This document shows, one piece after another, positions 8,188 to 15,781 of a stretch of DNA of 64,000 bases. How positions within the stretch are numbered: position 1 is the stretch's first letter; every line of letters starts with the position of its first letter. The notes under the pieces were generated by a model, which made no database searches, was not told the DNA's origin, and was given only the letters and a program-made list of their open reading frames with translations. The stretch lies in contig JAFRRS010000022.1 in the NCBI GenBank assembly GCA_017427985.1, positions 62,001-126,000 on the forward strand. The letters run 5' to 3'. Both the position numbers and the translations under genes were made by a program. This DNA is from Bacteroidales bacterium. GTDB lineage: Bacteria; Bacteroidota; Bacteroidia; Bacteroidales; F082.

Positions 8188-9945
8188 TTATCGTTTTTTA
8201 AATGTATAGCCTTTCTTTTCCCAAACGGGCATCTCCGTTTCTTTAATTATGTTGTAAAACTTTCCGAAATCCGAAGCCTCTTTGTTCCAGCCTCTTTCAG
8301 CGGTGCCGAGGGCTTTGGGAAGCATCTGGTAGGTGAATCCGTCGAAGCTGCGGAGCTGCGCCGCCCAGAGCTGCGCCTGCACTCCGATGATGTCGCCTTT
8401 GTAATTGTCAGGCTGTAACGAGAACGTCTGATGCTCGTCGACATATCCCGCCCATGCGAGTCCTGGCTCGTCTTTGGCGTCGCTGTAGGCAAGGTCGAGG
8501 TAGGTGTATGACGCGGGTGAGAGCACCACAGGAAACCCCTCGATGCCGTCGGTGTTCCACACGTTGAGGAAATACAACGAGCGTTTTAGGCGCGACTCCG
8601 TCTCAGGCTCCAGGTCGTGCGCGATGTCTTCCCATCCCGCCAGCTTGATGCCGCGTTCCTCGGCGAGGTCGAGCATGCGTTCTGTGTAATAGTTTTTCAT
8701 CGCATGGCGGTCACGTCCCGACCACGCGCCGTCAGGCACCTCGTCGCCCCCGATATGGATGGCGCGCAAAGGCACTCCAGCCTCGTCATGCAGACGTGTG
8801 ACCTCGTCGAAGACCTTTCCGTAAAACTTGTAAACGCCTGGAAGATATACACTTAACACGTTGTCGGTGAAGTCTTGTGCTGACCAGTAATGCGAGGTGT
8901 CGGCGGGGTCTTGCAGACGATAGCTGTCGTCTCCGGTGCGTCTCTCGTAAGCCTGCATCGCCTTGATGGAGGCACGCGAATGACCTGGAGTGTCGAACTC
9001 TGGAATCACAACGATGCGACGCTCCCAAGCGTAACGTAAAATCGTTTTGTATTCCTCGCCAGTGTAAAACGTCGTGTTGCCCACATGACCGTTAACGGCA
9101 GGCATCAACGCGACGGTCTCCTGCAAATCCCAGTCGGGCAGGGCGTGATGTCCGCTGAACTCCGTGAGTTCAGGCAAGTCTTTTATCTCAAGGCACCATG
9201 ACTCGTCGTCGCCGATATGGAAATGCAGCGTGTTGAGCTTCCACGACGCCATCAGGTCGAGGACTTGAAGCACCTCGTCGACAGTGCGGAAGTCACGCGC
9301 CACGTCGAGCATGAAGCCGCGGTACTGATAATCTGGCCAGTCTTCTAACGTCATGGGCTGCAACGGCTTAGGCAGCTTGGCGAGGGTCGTTTTGGCATAG
9401 AAAGCACCGTCTTCGTCATCGGCTTCAATGGTCGGATTGCCGTCGTCACTTATCGTGATGCGATACCAGCCGTTTGGATGCGTCTCGGCGTGTTTGTTCT
9501 TAATCTGAGGAATGATATCGCCTGGCTGCACCTCGTAGTCGCTGCTGTAGTCTTTCTCATTTTTTGAAAAATCAAGAAAATTGTATTTCACCTGCATTGG
9601 GATGTCTTGCTTGTCTTTTTGTTGCAGGATGAAACACTCGGGAGCCCAAGAATGCCGTGGCAGCGGACGACCATAGTATTTCAATGTTATCGTGCCGCTC
9701 GTCGGGATGTCGATGTACCACGACGTGCCTTGGTAATGGTTCATCTTCGGACCTTCTACGATTGTCTTGCCGTCGTAAAGCTCCTGAAACCACACCCGTG
9801 AGCCTTGTGGAACGTTTTTAAGCACCAATGTGTTCAACGCGCTTCCGTCGTCATGTTTGACGCCTTCGGTCCATTCGGCTGTCGGCATTTTTTCGCAAGC
9901 CGTCATCAGCATGGCGATAATGATAAAAAGCAAGGTTTTTCTCAT
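8188..9945 (-). CDS. Lipoprotein beta-N-acetylhexosaminidase (GH20)
   Basis: Removes terminal beta-linked GlcNAc or GalNAc from glycans; 585 residues. Lipobox LMTAC gives lipid-modified Cys17, so it is anchored in an outer or inner membrane leaflet. An N-terminal beta-sandwich (about 20-190) precedes the TIM barrel, which starts near YRGFMLDVARDFRTVDEV. The catalytic Asp-Glu pair is in HIGGDEVPDGAW (near residues 400-401). NTLHFHIGDDESW and PEFDTPGHSRA are further GH20 signatures. Together with the sialidase downstream it forms a two-step trimming pair for mucin-type or N-linked chains. Confidence 0.95.
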   Translation of the reverse strand: MRKTLLFIIIAMLMTACEKMPTAEWTEGVKHDDGSALNTLVLKNVPQGSRVWFQELYDGKTIVEGPKMNHYQGTSWYIDIPTSGTITLKYYGRPLPRHSWAPECFILQQKDKQDIPMQVKYNFLDFSKNEKDYSSDYEVQPGDIIPQIKNKHAETHPNGWYRITISDDGNPTIEADDEDGAFYAKTTLAKLPKPLQPMTLEDWPDYQYRGFMLDVARDFRTVDEVLQVLDLMASWKLNTLHFHIGDDESWCLEIKDLPELTEFSGHHALPDWDLQETVALMPAVNGHVGNTTFYTGEEYKTILRYAWERRIVVIPEFDTPGHSRASIKAMQAYERRTGDDSYRLQDPADTSHYWSAQDFTDNVLSVYLPGVYKFYGKVFDEVTRLHDEAGVPLRAIHIGGDEVPDGAWSGRDRHAMKNYYTERMLDLAEERGIKLAGWEDIAHDLEPETESRLKRSLYFLNVWNTDGIEGFPVVLSPASYTYLDLAYSDAKDEPGLAWAGYVDEHQTFSLQPDNYKGDIIGVQAQLWAAQLRSFDGFTYQMLPKALGTAERGWNKEASDFGKFYNIIKETEMPVWEKKGYTFKKR

Positions 9946-9964
9946 AGTTGTAATCTTTTATGTT

Positions 9965-10849
9965 TCATTCAAAAGGCTCCACATGTACTGCCACATGTGT
10001 CTCGTCGCCGTATTGTTTTCTTAGTAATTCCTCCACTTCGGTGGCTTTGTCGTGCGCCTCGCGAAGTGTGATGTCGCCGTCCATCATGATATGGATTTCG
10101 ATGGCGTAATGGTTTCCGATGCGGCGTGTGCGCAGGTTATGAGGCGCGTTGACACCGGGCAGCTCATTCACCAGCTGTATTATTTCGTCCTCCACCTTGT
10201 CGGGAAGCGACTGCTCCAGTAGGTCGCCGATGCCGTCTCTTAACAGTCCGAACGCCACCTTGACGATGATGGCTCCCACCACCACCGACGCTATCGGGTC
10301 GAGGATTTCCCATTTGTCACCAAAGAAAATAGCGCCTCCGATGCCCACCGCCGTGCCTATTGACGACAGCGCGTCGCTGCGATGATGCCACGCGTTGGCT
10401 TCCACCGCCTTGGAGTTGAGTTTCCTGGCTTTGACGATGGAGTAACGGTACACCGCCTCTTTCATCACGATGGAGACGATGGCAGCCCAGAACGCCAGCA
10501 TCCCGGGCTCTTCGAGAGTGCCGCCACGAAGCCAGAATGCTATTTTCGTGGAGCCGTTCACGATGATGCCGATGGCGACAATCATCAGGGCGAAGCCGAT
10601 GATAGTCAACGCTAAAGTCTCGTATTTGCCGTGCCCGTAGTCGTGCGACTTGTCTTTCGGACGGTTGCCGAGCTTCACAAAAACAAGCACGATGATGTCG
10701 GTCACGAAGTCGGAGAGCGAGTGGGTGGCGTCGGCGATCATCGCGCCGCTGTGCGCCAGTATTCCCGCCACGAACTTGAAAACCAGCAGGAACATATTCA
10801 CCGCACTCCCGATGAGGGTGACCTTGTAAATCTCTTTTTCGCGTGACAT
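9965..10849 (-). CDS. Cation diffusion facilitator (CDF) metal exporter, copy 2
   Basis: 294 residues, same architecture as the exporter at 4106: MIADATHSLSDFVTD, DYGHGKYETLALT, NAWHHRSDALSS and a C-terminal HVAVHVEPFE. Long blocks are identical between the two proteins (LALTIIG, EANAWHHRSDALSSIGT, LDPIASVVVG, TRRIGNHYAIE, DITLREAHDKATEVE). Differences concentrate in the TM3-TM4 loop and in the dimer helix before the C-terminal domain, so the two may differ in metal or regulation. The gene is oriented opposite to copy 1, about 5 kb away. Its promoter diverges from that of the alcohol dehydrogenase. Confidence 0.95.
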   Translation of the reverse strand: MSREKEIYKVTLIGSAVNMFLLVFKFVAGILAHSGAMIADATHSLSDFVTDIIVLVFVKLGNRPKDKSHDYGHGKYETLALTIIGFALMIVAIGIIVNGSTKIAFWLRGGTLEEPGMLAFWAAIVSIVMKEAVYRYSIVKARKLNSKAVEANAWHHRSDALSSIGTAVGIGGAIFFGDKWEILDPIASVVVGAIIVKVAFGLLRDGIGDLLEQSLPDKVEDEIIQLVNELPGVNAPHNLRTRRIGNHYAIEIHIMMDGDITLREAHDKATEVEELLRKQYGDETHVAVHVEPFE

Positions 10850-10871
10850 TTTTATTTAAAATTAGAAATTG

Positions 10872-10879
10872 CAAAATTA
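10872..10879 (-). promoter_or_regulatory. Bacteroidota -7 box for CDF exporter 2
   Basis: Reverse strand TAATTTTG, 23 bases before the ATG at 10849, back to back with the forward box at 10892. Confidence 0.55.
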
Positions 10880-10891
10880 AAGTTTTTTTAC

Positions 10892-10899
10892 TACTTTTG
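10892..10899 (+). promoter_or_regulatory. Bacteroidota -7 box for the alcohol dehydrogenase operon
   Basis: TACTTTTG followed by CA, 17 bases before the ATG at 10916. Confidence 0.6.
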
Positions 10900-10915
10900 C
10901 AAAAAATTACGAACT

Positions 10916-12094
10916 ATGATTAACGACTTCATTTACGACATCCCGGTAAGGGTATATTTTGGCAAGGATCAGTTGAAAAACTTAGGCGCGGAGCTCAAAA
11001 AATATGGTACGCGCGTACTCATGACATACGGCGGCGGCTCCATCAAGAAGACAGGGCTTTACGACCGCGTGGTGAAAGAGATTCACGATGCGGGCTTGGA
11101 GCTTTTTGAGCTTTCCGGCATCGAGCCAAACCCTCGCATCGACTCGGTGCGCAAGGGCGCGCAGATGTGCAAGGAACACCATGTCGACGTACTTCTCGCC
11201 GTCGGAGGCGGCTCCACCATCGACGCCACGAAGTTCATGGCTGCGGGCGCATGCGTCGACCACGACCCGTGGGACTTCCTTGACCTCGAAAAACGCTCGC
11301 CGATAGAGAAAGCATTACCTATCGTGACGATTCTCACCTTGTCGGCGACGGGCTCGGAGATGGACATGGGCGGCGTCATCAGCAATCCCGAGACGAAAGA
11401 CAAAATCGGACGTCTCGCACCTGCCATGCTGCCGAAAGCGTCGTTCCTCGACCCGACGAACACCTTCACCGTGAGCCCGTACCAGACCGCCTGCGGCGCT
11501 GCCGACATGATGTCACATATAATAGAGGTGTATTTCAACACCAACCTCGACCTCTTCATGCTCGACTGCTTCATGGAAGGGCTGATGCGCACCATCATAA
11601 AATACGCCCCGATAGCCATGCGCGAGCCTGACAACTACGAGGCGCGCGCCAACCTCATGTGGACCTCGTCATGGGCTATCAACGGCTTCATCGACGGCGG
11701 GAAACGCCAGGCGTGGTCGTGCCACCCGATGGAACACGAGGTGTCGGCGATTTATGACATCACACACGGTCTCGGACTCGCCATCATCACGCCACGATGG
11801 ATGGAATACTGCCTCGACGACACCACCGTCGACAAATACGTGCAGTTCGGCACCAACGTGTTCGGCATCGACGCCAAACTGCCGAAGATGGAGATAGCGC
11901 ACAAAGCCATCGACGCGCTCAGCGACTTCCTGTTCAACACCTTGAAGCTTAAACGTACCTTCCCGGAAGTGGGTATCGACGAGACCAACTTCGAGATAAT
12001 GGCAAAGAAATCAGTAAACTACGGCACTTTGAAAGGCTTCAAGCATCTTCAGCAGCACGATGTGGAGAAGATTTTCGAGATGTGCATGAAATAA
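10916..12094 (+). CDS. Iron-containing alcohol dehydrogenase (butanol/aldehyde reductase type)
   Basis: NAD(P)H-dependent, Fe-type (group III) alcohol dehydrogenase of the BdhA/YqhD kind, 392 residues. The N-terminal nucleotide-binding half shows YFGKDQL, MTYGGGSIKKTGLYD and GGGSTIDATKF. Metal ligands follow as Asp and His in GAADMMSHIIEVYF and two His in HPMEHEVSAIYDITHGLGLAI. Probably reduces fermentation aldehydes to alcohols in the cytosol. The gene is notably G+C-rich compared with its neighbours. It is followed after 21 bases by the EFR1 ferredoxin gene. Confidence 0.93.
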   Translation: MINDFIYDIPVRVYFGKDQLKNLGAELKKYGTRVLMTYGGGSIKKTGLYDRVVKEIHDAGLELFELSGIEPNPRIDSVRKGAQMCKEHHVDVLLAVGGGSTIDATKFMAAGACVDHDPWDFLDLEKRSPIEKALPIVTILTLSATGSEMDMGGVISNPETKDKIGRLAPAMLPKASFLDPTNTFTVSPYQTACGAADMMSHIIEVYFNTNLDLFMLDCFMEGLMRTIIKYAPIAMREPDNYEARANLMWTSSWAINGFIDGGKRQAWSCHPMEHEVSAIYDITHGLGLAIITPRWMEYCLDDTTVDKYVQFGTNVFGIDAKLPKMEIAHKAIDALSDFLFNTLKLKRTFPEVGIDETNFEIMAKKSVNYGTLKGFKHLQQHDVEKIFEMCMK

Positions 12095-12115
12095 ACTAAT
12101 TTAGCGTTTTTCACC

Positions 12116-12874
12116 ATGATTTTCTATTATTCAGGCTGCGGAAACAGCAGATTCATCGCCCAAAGCATAGCGGAGGCATTCAATGAGAAACTTGTCTTTA
12201 TCCCTGAAGCTCAACGAAATAACAATTTTGAATACAACCTTTCGGAAAACGAGATGCTGGGCTTTGTCTATCCGATTTATTCCTGGCGACCGCCACATCT
12301 TGTTGATGAGTTTGTCAATCAATTGATAATCAAAGGGAAACCGTCTTACGTCTGGACTGCCGTGACTTGTGGCGACAACGTGGGCGAGACTGAGTCTATT
12401 TTCCGTAAGGAACTGAAAGACAGAGGATTGGAACTTGACGCAGCCTTCTGTTTCAAGATGCCTAACACCTACGTCAACATGATGGTGATGAGCGTCGACG
12501 AGGAAGAGGTCGCTATTGAAAAAATTGCAAAAGCCAAGGAAAAACTGCCGAAAGTGATAGAAATCATCAAGGCGAAAACCGCTTTTTCCGACATGATAAA
12601 AGGCGGACTGCCACGATTCAAGAGCAACGTCATCGGGAAGAGCTTCTACAAATGGGCGTCCGACAAGCCGTTTTTCGCCAACGAAAACTGCATCTCGTGC
12701 GGCCTCTGCGTGAAGGTGTGCCCGGTGCAAAACATCACTCTGGAAAACGGCCGTCCTCAGTGGCACGGCAACTGCAACACATGCGACGCCTGCTACCATC
12801 ACTGTCCGAAAAACGCTATCCAATACGGCAAGAAGACTCGCGGAAAAGGACAATATTATTTCAAGGAAAAATGA
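12116..12874 (+). CDS. EFR1-type flavodoxin-ferredoxin fusion protein
   Basis: 252 residues: an N-terminal flavodoxin-like domain (FYYSGCGNSRFIAQSIAEAF, the phosphate-binding loop) and a C-terminal pair of [4Fe-4S] motifs, CISCGLCVKVCP and CNTCDACYHHCP. This is the EFR1 family, which carries electrons between flavin and Fe-S centres in the cytosol. It follows the Fe-alcohol dehydrogenase and overlaps the next lipoprotein gene by four bases (ATGA). A radical SAM enzyme lies 0.9 kb downstream, so one possible but unproven role is supply of low-potential electrons to it. Confidence 0.9.
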   Translation: MIFYYSGCGNSRFIAQSIAEAFNEKLVFIPEAQRNNNFEYNLSENEMLGFVYPIYSWRPPHLVDEFVNQLIIKGKPSYVWTAVTCGDNVGETESIFRKELKDRGLELDAAFCFKMPNTYVNMMVMSVDEEEVAIEKIAKAKEKLPKVIEIIKAKTAFSDMIKGGLPRFKSNVIGKSFYKWASDKPFFANENCISCGLCVKVCPVQNITLENGRPQWHGNCNTCDACYHHCPKNAIQYGKKTRGKGQYYFKEK

Positions 12875-13440
12875 GAAAAATTCAGTTTCTGACAATCTTT
12901 TTGATGGCGTTTTTTATGTTTTCCTGCAAAAATGAAGACAAGGCTATCCGCCTGATGTGCGAGGAGATTCACAAAAACTATCCTCTCGCCACCTTGCAGG
13001 ATGTCTACAAGACGTGCTATCAGGATTTTTTTGGCGCGGAACATCTCATGAACGACACCGCGATGGCGCGGAAATACATCAGCTATGAGCTTGGGCAGTG
13101 CCGCGACACCGACATGAGGGCCATGCCAAAGCGTGAGCCGACGGGTTTCCGTCATCGTTTCACACGAATTAACTTTTCATGCCTCGTCGATGGCGAAATC
13201 ACTGAGGAACAGCTGCTTGCGATGTTTATCGATGCCGCTGGCAAAGACAACGCCTTCAGCGACGACTGGGCGTCGGAATGGCTGAAAATCGAGGCGATGG
13301 CGTTGATAGTCAATCCTGAATGGGCTGACGAGGAGTTGCAGTCGGAGCTGCGGATGGCGGCACAGGGCAGGCACGCCGTCAGGCATAGCGAGGCGTTCAG
13401 AGACAACTACAACCCACATTACCGCATCGTCAGAAATTGA
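12871..13440 (+). CDS. Lipoprotein of unknown function
   Basis: 189 residues counted from the ATG at 12871, which overlaps the preceding stop as ATGA. An earlier in-frame codon exists but lies deep inside the ferredoxin gene. The signal peptide ends in the lipobox MFSC (Cys19). The mature part has LQDVYKTCYQDFFGAEHLMND, a GFRHRFTRINFSCLVDGEI block, a DDWASEWLKIEAMAL helix and RHAVRHSEAFRDNYNPHYRIV near the end. These conserved blocks recall a Bacteroidales hypothetical lipoprotein family, but I know no function. Translational coupling to the EFR1 gene suggests a shared process. Confidence 0.8.
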   Translation: MRKIQFLTIFLMAFFMFSCKNEDKAIRLMCEEIHKNYPLATLQDVYKTCYQDFFGAEHLMNDTAMARKYISYELGQCRDTDMRAMPKREPTGFRHRFTRINFSCLVDGEITEEQLLAMFIDAAGKDNAFSDDWASEWLKIEAMALIVNPEWADEELQSELRMAAQGRHAVRHSEAFRDNYNPHYRIVRN

Positions 13441-13479
13441 AAATATTCTCGAAAATCTGATTTCTTAAAAATTTTTTGC

Positions 13480-13487
13480 TATCTTTG
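13480..13487 (+). promoter_or_regulatory. Bacteroidota -7 box for the rSAM/lipoprotein pair
   Basis: TATCTTTG followed by CA, 22 bases before the lipoprotein ATG at 13509. This places the transcript start after an upstream in-frame TTG at 13476, so 13509 is the likely start. Confidence 0.65.
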
Positions 13488-13508
13488 CAGCGTTATAACA
13501 TTTTCAAA

Positions 13509-13784
13509 ATGAAAAAATCTGTTCGAACAATTTGGATTGCAATGCTGTCGGCTTTTGCGTTTTTGGTTGCATGTGTCTCAAGCAAAGGTCTGACCAAGAC
13601 CGAGAGAGCCAGTCTCGAAAGAGAGCGTGACTCCATCGAGAGAATCCTCAAAGGACGCGAGGGCGCCTGCGTTTACGGCTCGCCTGAGATAATCCAGGCT
13701 TACGGCGCCGAGACACAACGTCTGCGTGAGCAGCTTAAAGACATCAACGCACGTCTGAGCGAAGATGATTCAAAGAAAAAATGA
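13509..13784 (+). CDS. Small lipoprotein paired with a radical SAM enzyme
   Basis: 91 residues. The signal peptide ends in the lipobox FLVAC, so Cys22 is lipidated. The mature part is nearly all charged helix: two heptad-like stretches (TERASLERERDSIERILKG and ETQRLREQLKDINARL) flank a short non-helical block GACVYGSPEI with a single further cysteine, Cys54. The start at 13509 follows the -7 box. The 3' end overlaps the radical SAM gene by 20 bases. The pairing recalls the rSAM/lipoprotein systems (TIGR04133/TIGR04134), but this protein does not look like the TIGR04134 lipoproteins I remember. The central block, with its lone Cys-Val-Tyr, is the obvious candidate site of modification. That is inference only. 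Confidence 0.8.
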   Translation: MKKSVRTIWIAMLSAFAFLVACVSSKGLTKTERASLERERDSIERILKGREGACVYGSPEIIQAYGAETQRLREQLKDINARLSEDDSKKK

Positions 13785-14853
13785 TAAGTTAGGCTTTCAC
13801 AAGCGTATCATGCTCGAACTCAACCGCGCCGCCCTCCAGCAGCGCGTCGAGGAACACGAGTTGCACCAGCTTTTCTGGGAATGTACACTGAGATGTAATC
13901 TCAACTGCCGCCATTGCGGTAGCGACTGCCGCATGTTGTCGGAGCAGAACGACATGCCTCTCGACGATTTCCTTAAAGTCCTTGACGAGATAAAAACCCA
14001 CGAAGACCCGTCGAAAGTGATGGTGATAACCACCGGAGGCGAGCCCACGATGCGCCGCGACCTCGCTGTCTGCGGAGGCGAGATTTCAAAACGCGGCTTC
14101 GTGTGGGGCATGGTGACAAACGGTATGCTCCTGACACCTGAAAGACTCGACGAGTTCGTCGAAAACGGCTTGAAATCGATAGCGGTGAGCTTCGACGGAT
14201 TCGAGGACGACCACAACTGGATGCGCGGCAACGCTTCGAGTTACAAAAACGTTCTCGTGGCTGTCGAAGCCATGAAACAGCATCCGGGTTTGACGTGGGA
14301 TGTGATAACATGTGTCAACCAGAGGACGATAAAATACTTGTCCGAGTTTCGTGATTTCTTGATTTCTTTGGGAATCAAGAGATGGCGTTTGTTTACTGTC
14401 TTCCCGTTCGGGCGTGCTGCCAATGAGCCTGACTTGCAGTTGACGAACGCACAGTTTGTGGAGATGCTGGAGTTCATCAAGCAGACGCGTCTTGAGGGGA
14501 AAATCCGTGCCGACTACGGCTGTGACGGCTTTCTCGGGAAGTATGAGGGCGAGGTGCGCAACCATTATTATTCATGCAGCGCAGGCATCAACATCGCCTC
14601 GGTTCTCGCCGACGGCTCCATCTCTGGCTGCCTCAGCATCCGCAGCGACTACCATCAGGGAAACATCTACAACGACAGCTTCTGGGATGTGTGGCAGAGC
14701 AGATTCCAGCTCTACCGTGACCGGAAATGGATGAAAAAAGACCAGTGCGCTGACTGCAAAATGTGGCGTTTCTGCCAAGGCAACGGCATGCATCTCCGCG
14801 ACGGCGACGGGAAACTTCAGGTGTGCCAATATCACAAGATTAACAATTTTTAA
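13765..14853 (+). CDS. Radical SAM/SPASM enzyme, TIGR04133 (rSAM/lipoprotein) type
   Basis: 362 residues. Radical SAM cluster CNLNCRHC (CX3CX2C) sits in the block LFWECTLRCNLNCRHCGSDC, which is the TIGR04133 hallmark as I remember it. Then VITTGGEPTMRRDL and WGMVTNGMLLTPERL follow. The C terminus has SPASM-type cysteines for auxiliary Fe-S clusters: YSCSAGINIASVLADGSISGC, then CADCKMWRFCQGNGMHLRDG and a final CQYHK. SPASM enzymes usually modify peptides or proteins. The gene overlaps the small lipoprotein by 20 bases, so that lipoprotein is the natural substrate candidate. ATG 13765 keeps the basic N-terminal helix; ATG 13810 is an alternative. Confidence 0.92.
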   Translation: MIQRKNDKLGFHKRIMLELNRAALQQRVEEHELHQLFWECTLRCNLNCRHCGSDCRMLSEQNDMPLDDFLKVLDEIKTHEDPSKVMVITTGGEPTMRRDLAVCGGEISKRGFVWGMVTNGMLLTPERLDEFVENGLKSIAVSFDGFEDDHNWMRGNASSYKNVLVAVEAMKQHPGLTWDVITCVNQRTIKYLSEFRDFLISLGIKRWRLFTVFPFGRAANEPDLQLTNAQFVEMLEFIKQTRLEGKIRADYGCDGFLGKYEGEVRNHYYSCSAGINIASVLADGSISGCLSIRSDYHQGNIYNDSFWDVWQSRFQLYRDRKWMKKDQCADCKMWRFCQGNGMHLRDGDGKLQVCQYHKINNF

Positions 14854-14892
14854 AAAATTTTGAAAAAAAGTATAAAACTTCAGATTTTTTTG

Positions 14893-14900
14893 TAAATTTG
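14893..14900 (+). promoter_or_regulatory. Bacteroidota -7 box for the cytidylate-kinase-like gene
   Basis: TAAATTTG followed by CA, 39 bases before the ATG at 14940. An in-frame ATG at 14898 lies on the box itself and so cannot be the start. Confidence 0.6.
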
Positions 14901-14939
14901 CATCTCGATAGTTTTTGGATTTTTAAATATTTTTTAGAT

Positions 14940-15560
14940 ATGGATCAGAACAATTTTATCATCACCATCAACCGCGAATCAGGTACCGGAGGTAGGGAAA
15001 TAGCCCAGCAACTCGGCGATATCCTTGGCGTGAAAGTTTATGACAAGGCTTTGCTCGACACAATCATGGGGCAAATGAATGTTCCTGCAGATGAACTTAC
15101 CAAAGATAAAAACTGGTGGGACAATTTTTTGTCTCTCTACAGGAAATTCAGCAATGCCAAGGAATTTGACTTCAAGGAGAAAGTCACCACCAAGGCGATA
15201 TATCTGCAGCAGGAGAAGCTTCTGAAAGAAATCGGGGAGAGGGAATCATGTATAATACTCGGTCGCACAGGTTTCCATATCTTCAAGGATTATCCGAACA
15301 ATTTGAAAGTGTTCCTCGTCGCCGATCTTGAAGCGCGTGTGAAACGTGTCTGCCAGACAATGGAAGTCAATCCGAAAGAGGCTCGCAGGTTTATCGAAGA
15401 GGTGGATAACACACGTGAGGAATATACGAAGAAATACACAGGAGTGTCGCGTTACGACGCCCGTAACTACGACTTCGTTATGAATGTCTCCAACATCCCG
15501 CCGCATCTCGTGGCTGTGTTCCTCGCCCAGAACATCAGACTGAAATTCAAGAAAGACTAA
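14940..15560 (+). CDS. Cytidylate kinase-like family protein
   Basis: 206 residues from the ATG at 14940. The N terminus FIITINRESGTGGREIAQQL carries a modified P-loop (RESGTGGREI) of the cytidylate-kinase-like family, followed by YDKALLD. Further blocks are LGRTGFHIF, VFLVADLEARVKRV and the RRFIEEVDNTREEY lid. It lacks features needed to call it the standard Cmk, and this family's nucleotide substrate is not established. It has its own promoter and a strong hairpin terminator. Confidence 0.85.
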   Translation: MDQNNFIITINRESGTGGREIAQQLGDILGVKVYDKALLDTIMGQMNVPADELTKDKNWWDNFLSLYRKFSNAKEFDFKEKVTTKAIYLQQEKLLKEIGERESCIILGRTGFHIFKDYPNNLKVFLVADLEARVKRVCQTMEVNPKEARRFIEEVDNTREEYTKKYTGVSRYDARNYDFVMNVSNIPPHLVAVFLAQNIRLKFKKD

Positions 15561-15589
15561 TGTGAAATAATTATTTGTTTTTTTAACAG

Positions 15590-15628
15590 GAAGAAATTCG
15601 TGGCTTTTGTCACGAATTTCTTTTTTTG
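15590..15628 (+). terminator. Rho-independent terminator after the kinase-like gene
   Basis: GAAATTCGTG, an 8-base loop, then CACGAATTTC and a T run of seven. A 10-bp perfect stem with U tract is a textbook terminator. Confidence 0.85.
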
Positions 15629-15643
15629 TATTGTTTTTTGGAT

Positions 15644-15651
15644 TATCTTTG
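15644..15651 (+). promoter_or_regulatory. Bacteroidota -7 box for the thiamine uptake operon
   Basis: TATCTTTG followed by CA, just before the TPP riboswitch, so the aptamer lies at the very start of the transcript. Confidence 0.65.
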
Positions 15652-15656
15652 CAGCC

Positions 15657-15731
15657 GAATTCAAGGGGTGCTCCTTGCGGGCTGAGATGATACCCTAAAA
15701 CCTGATCCGGGTAATGCCGGCGTAGGGATGG
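15657..15731 (+). promoter_or_regulatory. TPP (thiamine pyrophosphate) riboswitch
   Basis: The THI-box landmarks are all present in order: AGGGGTGC, GCTGAGATGATACCC, ACCTGATCCGGGTAATGCC and GGCGTAGGGA. Bound TPP should shut off the downstream TonB receptor and pnuT. No clear terminator hairpin lies between aptamer and ATG (about 50 A/T-rich bases), so control may be at translation. Confidence 0.96.
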
Positions 15732-15781
15732 ATATTACCAATTTTCCCCTTCACATTTATTATTAACTAAAAGTTCAAAAA

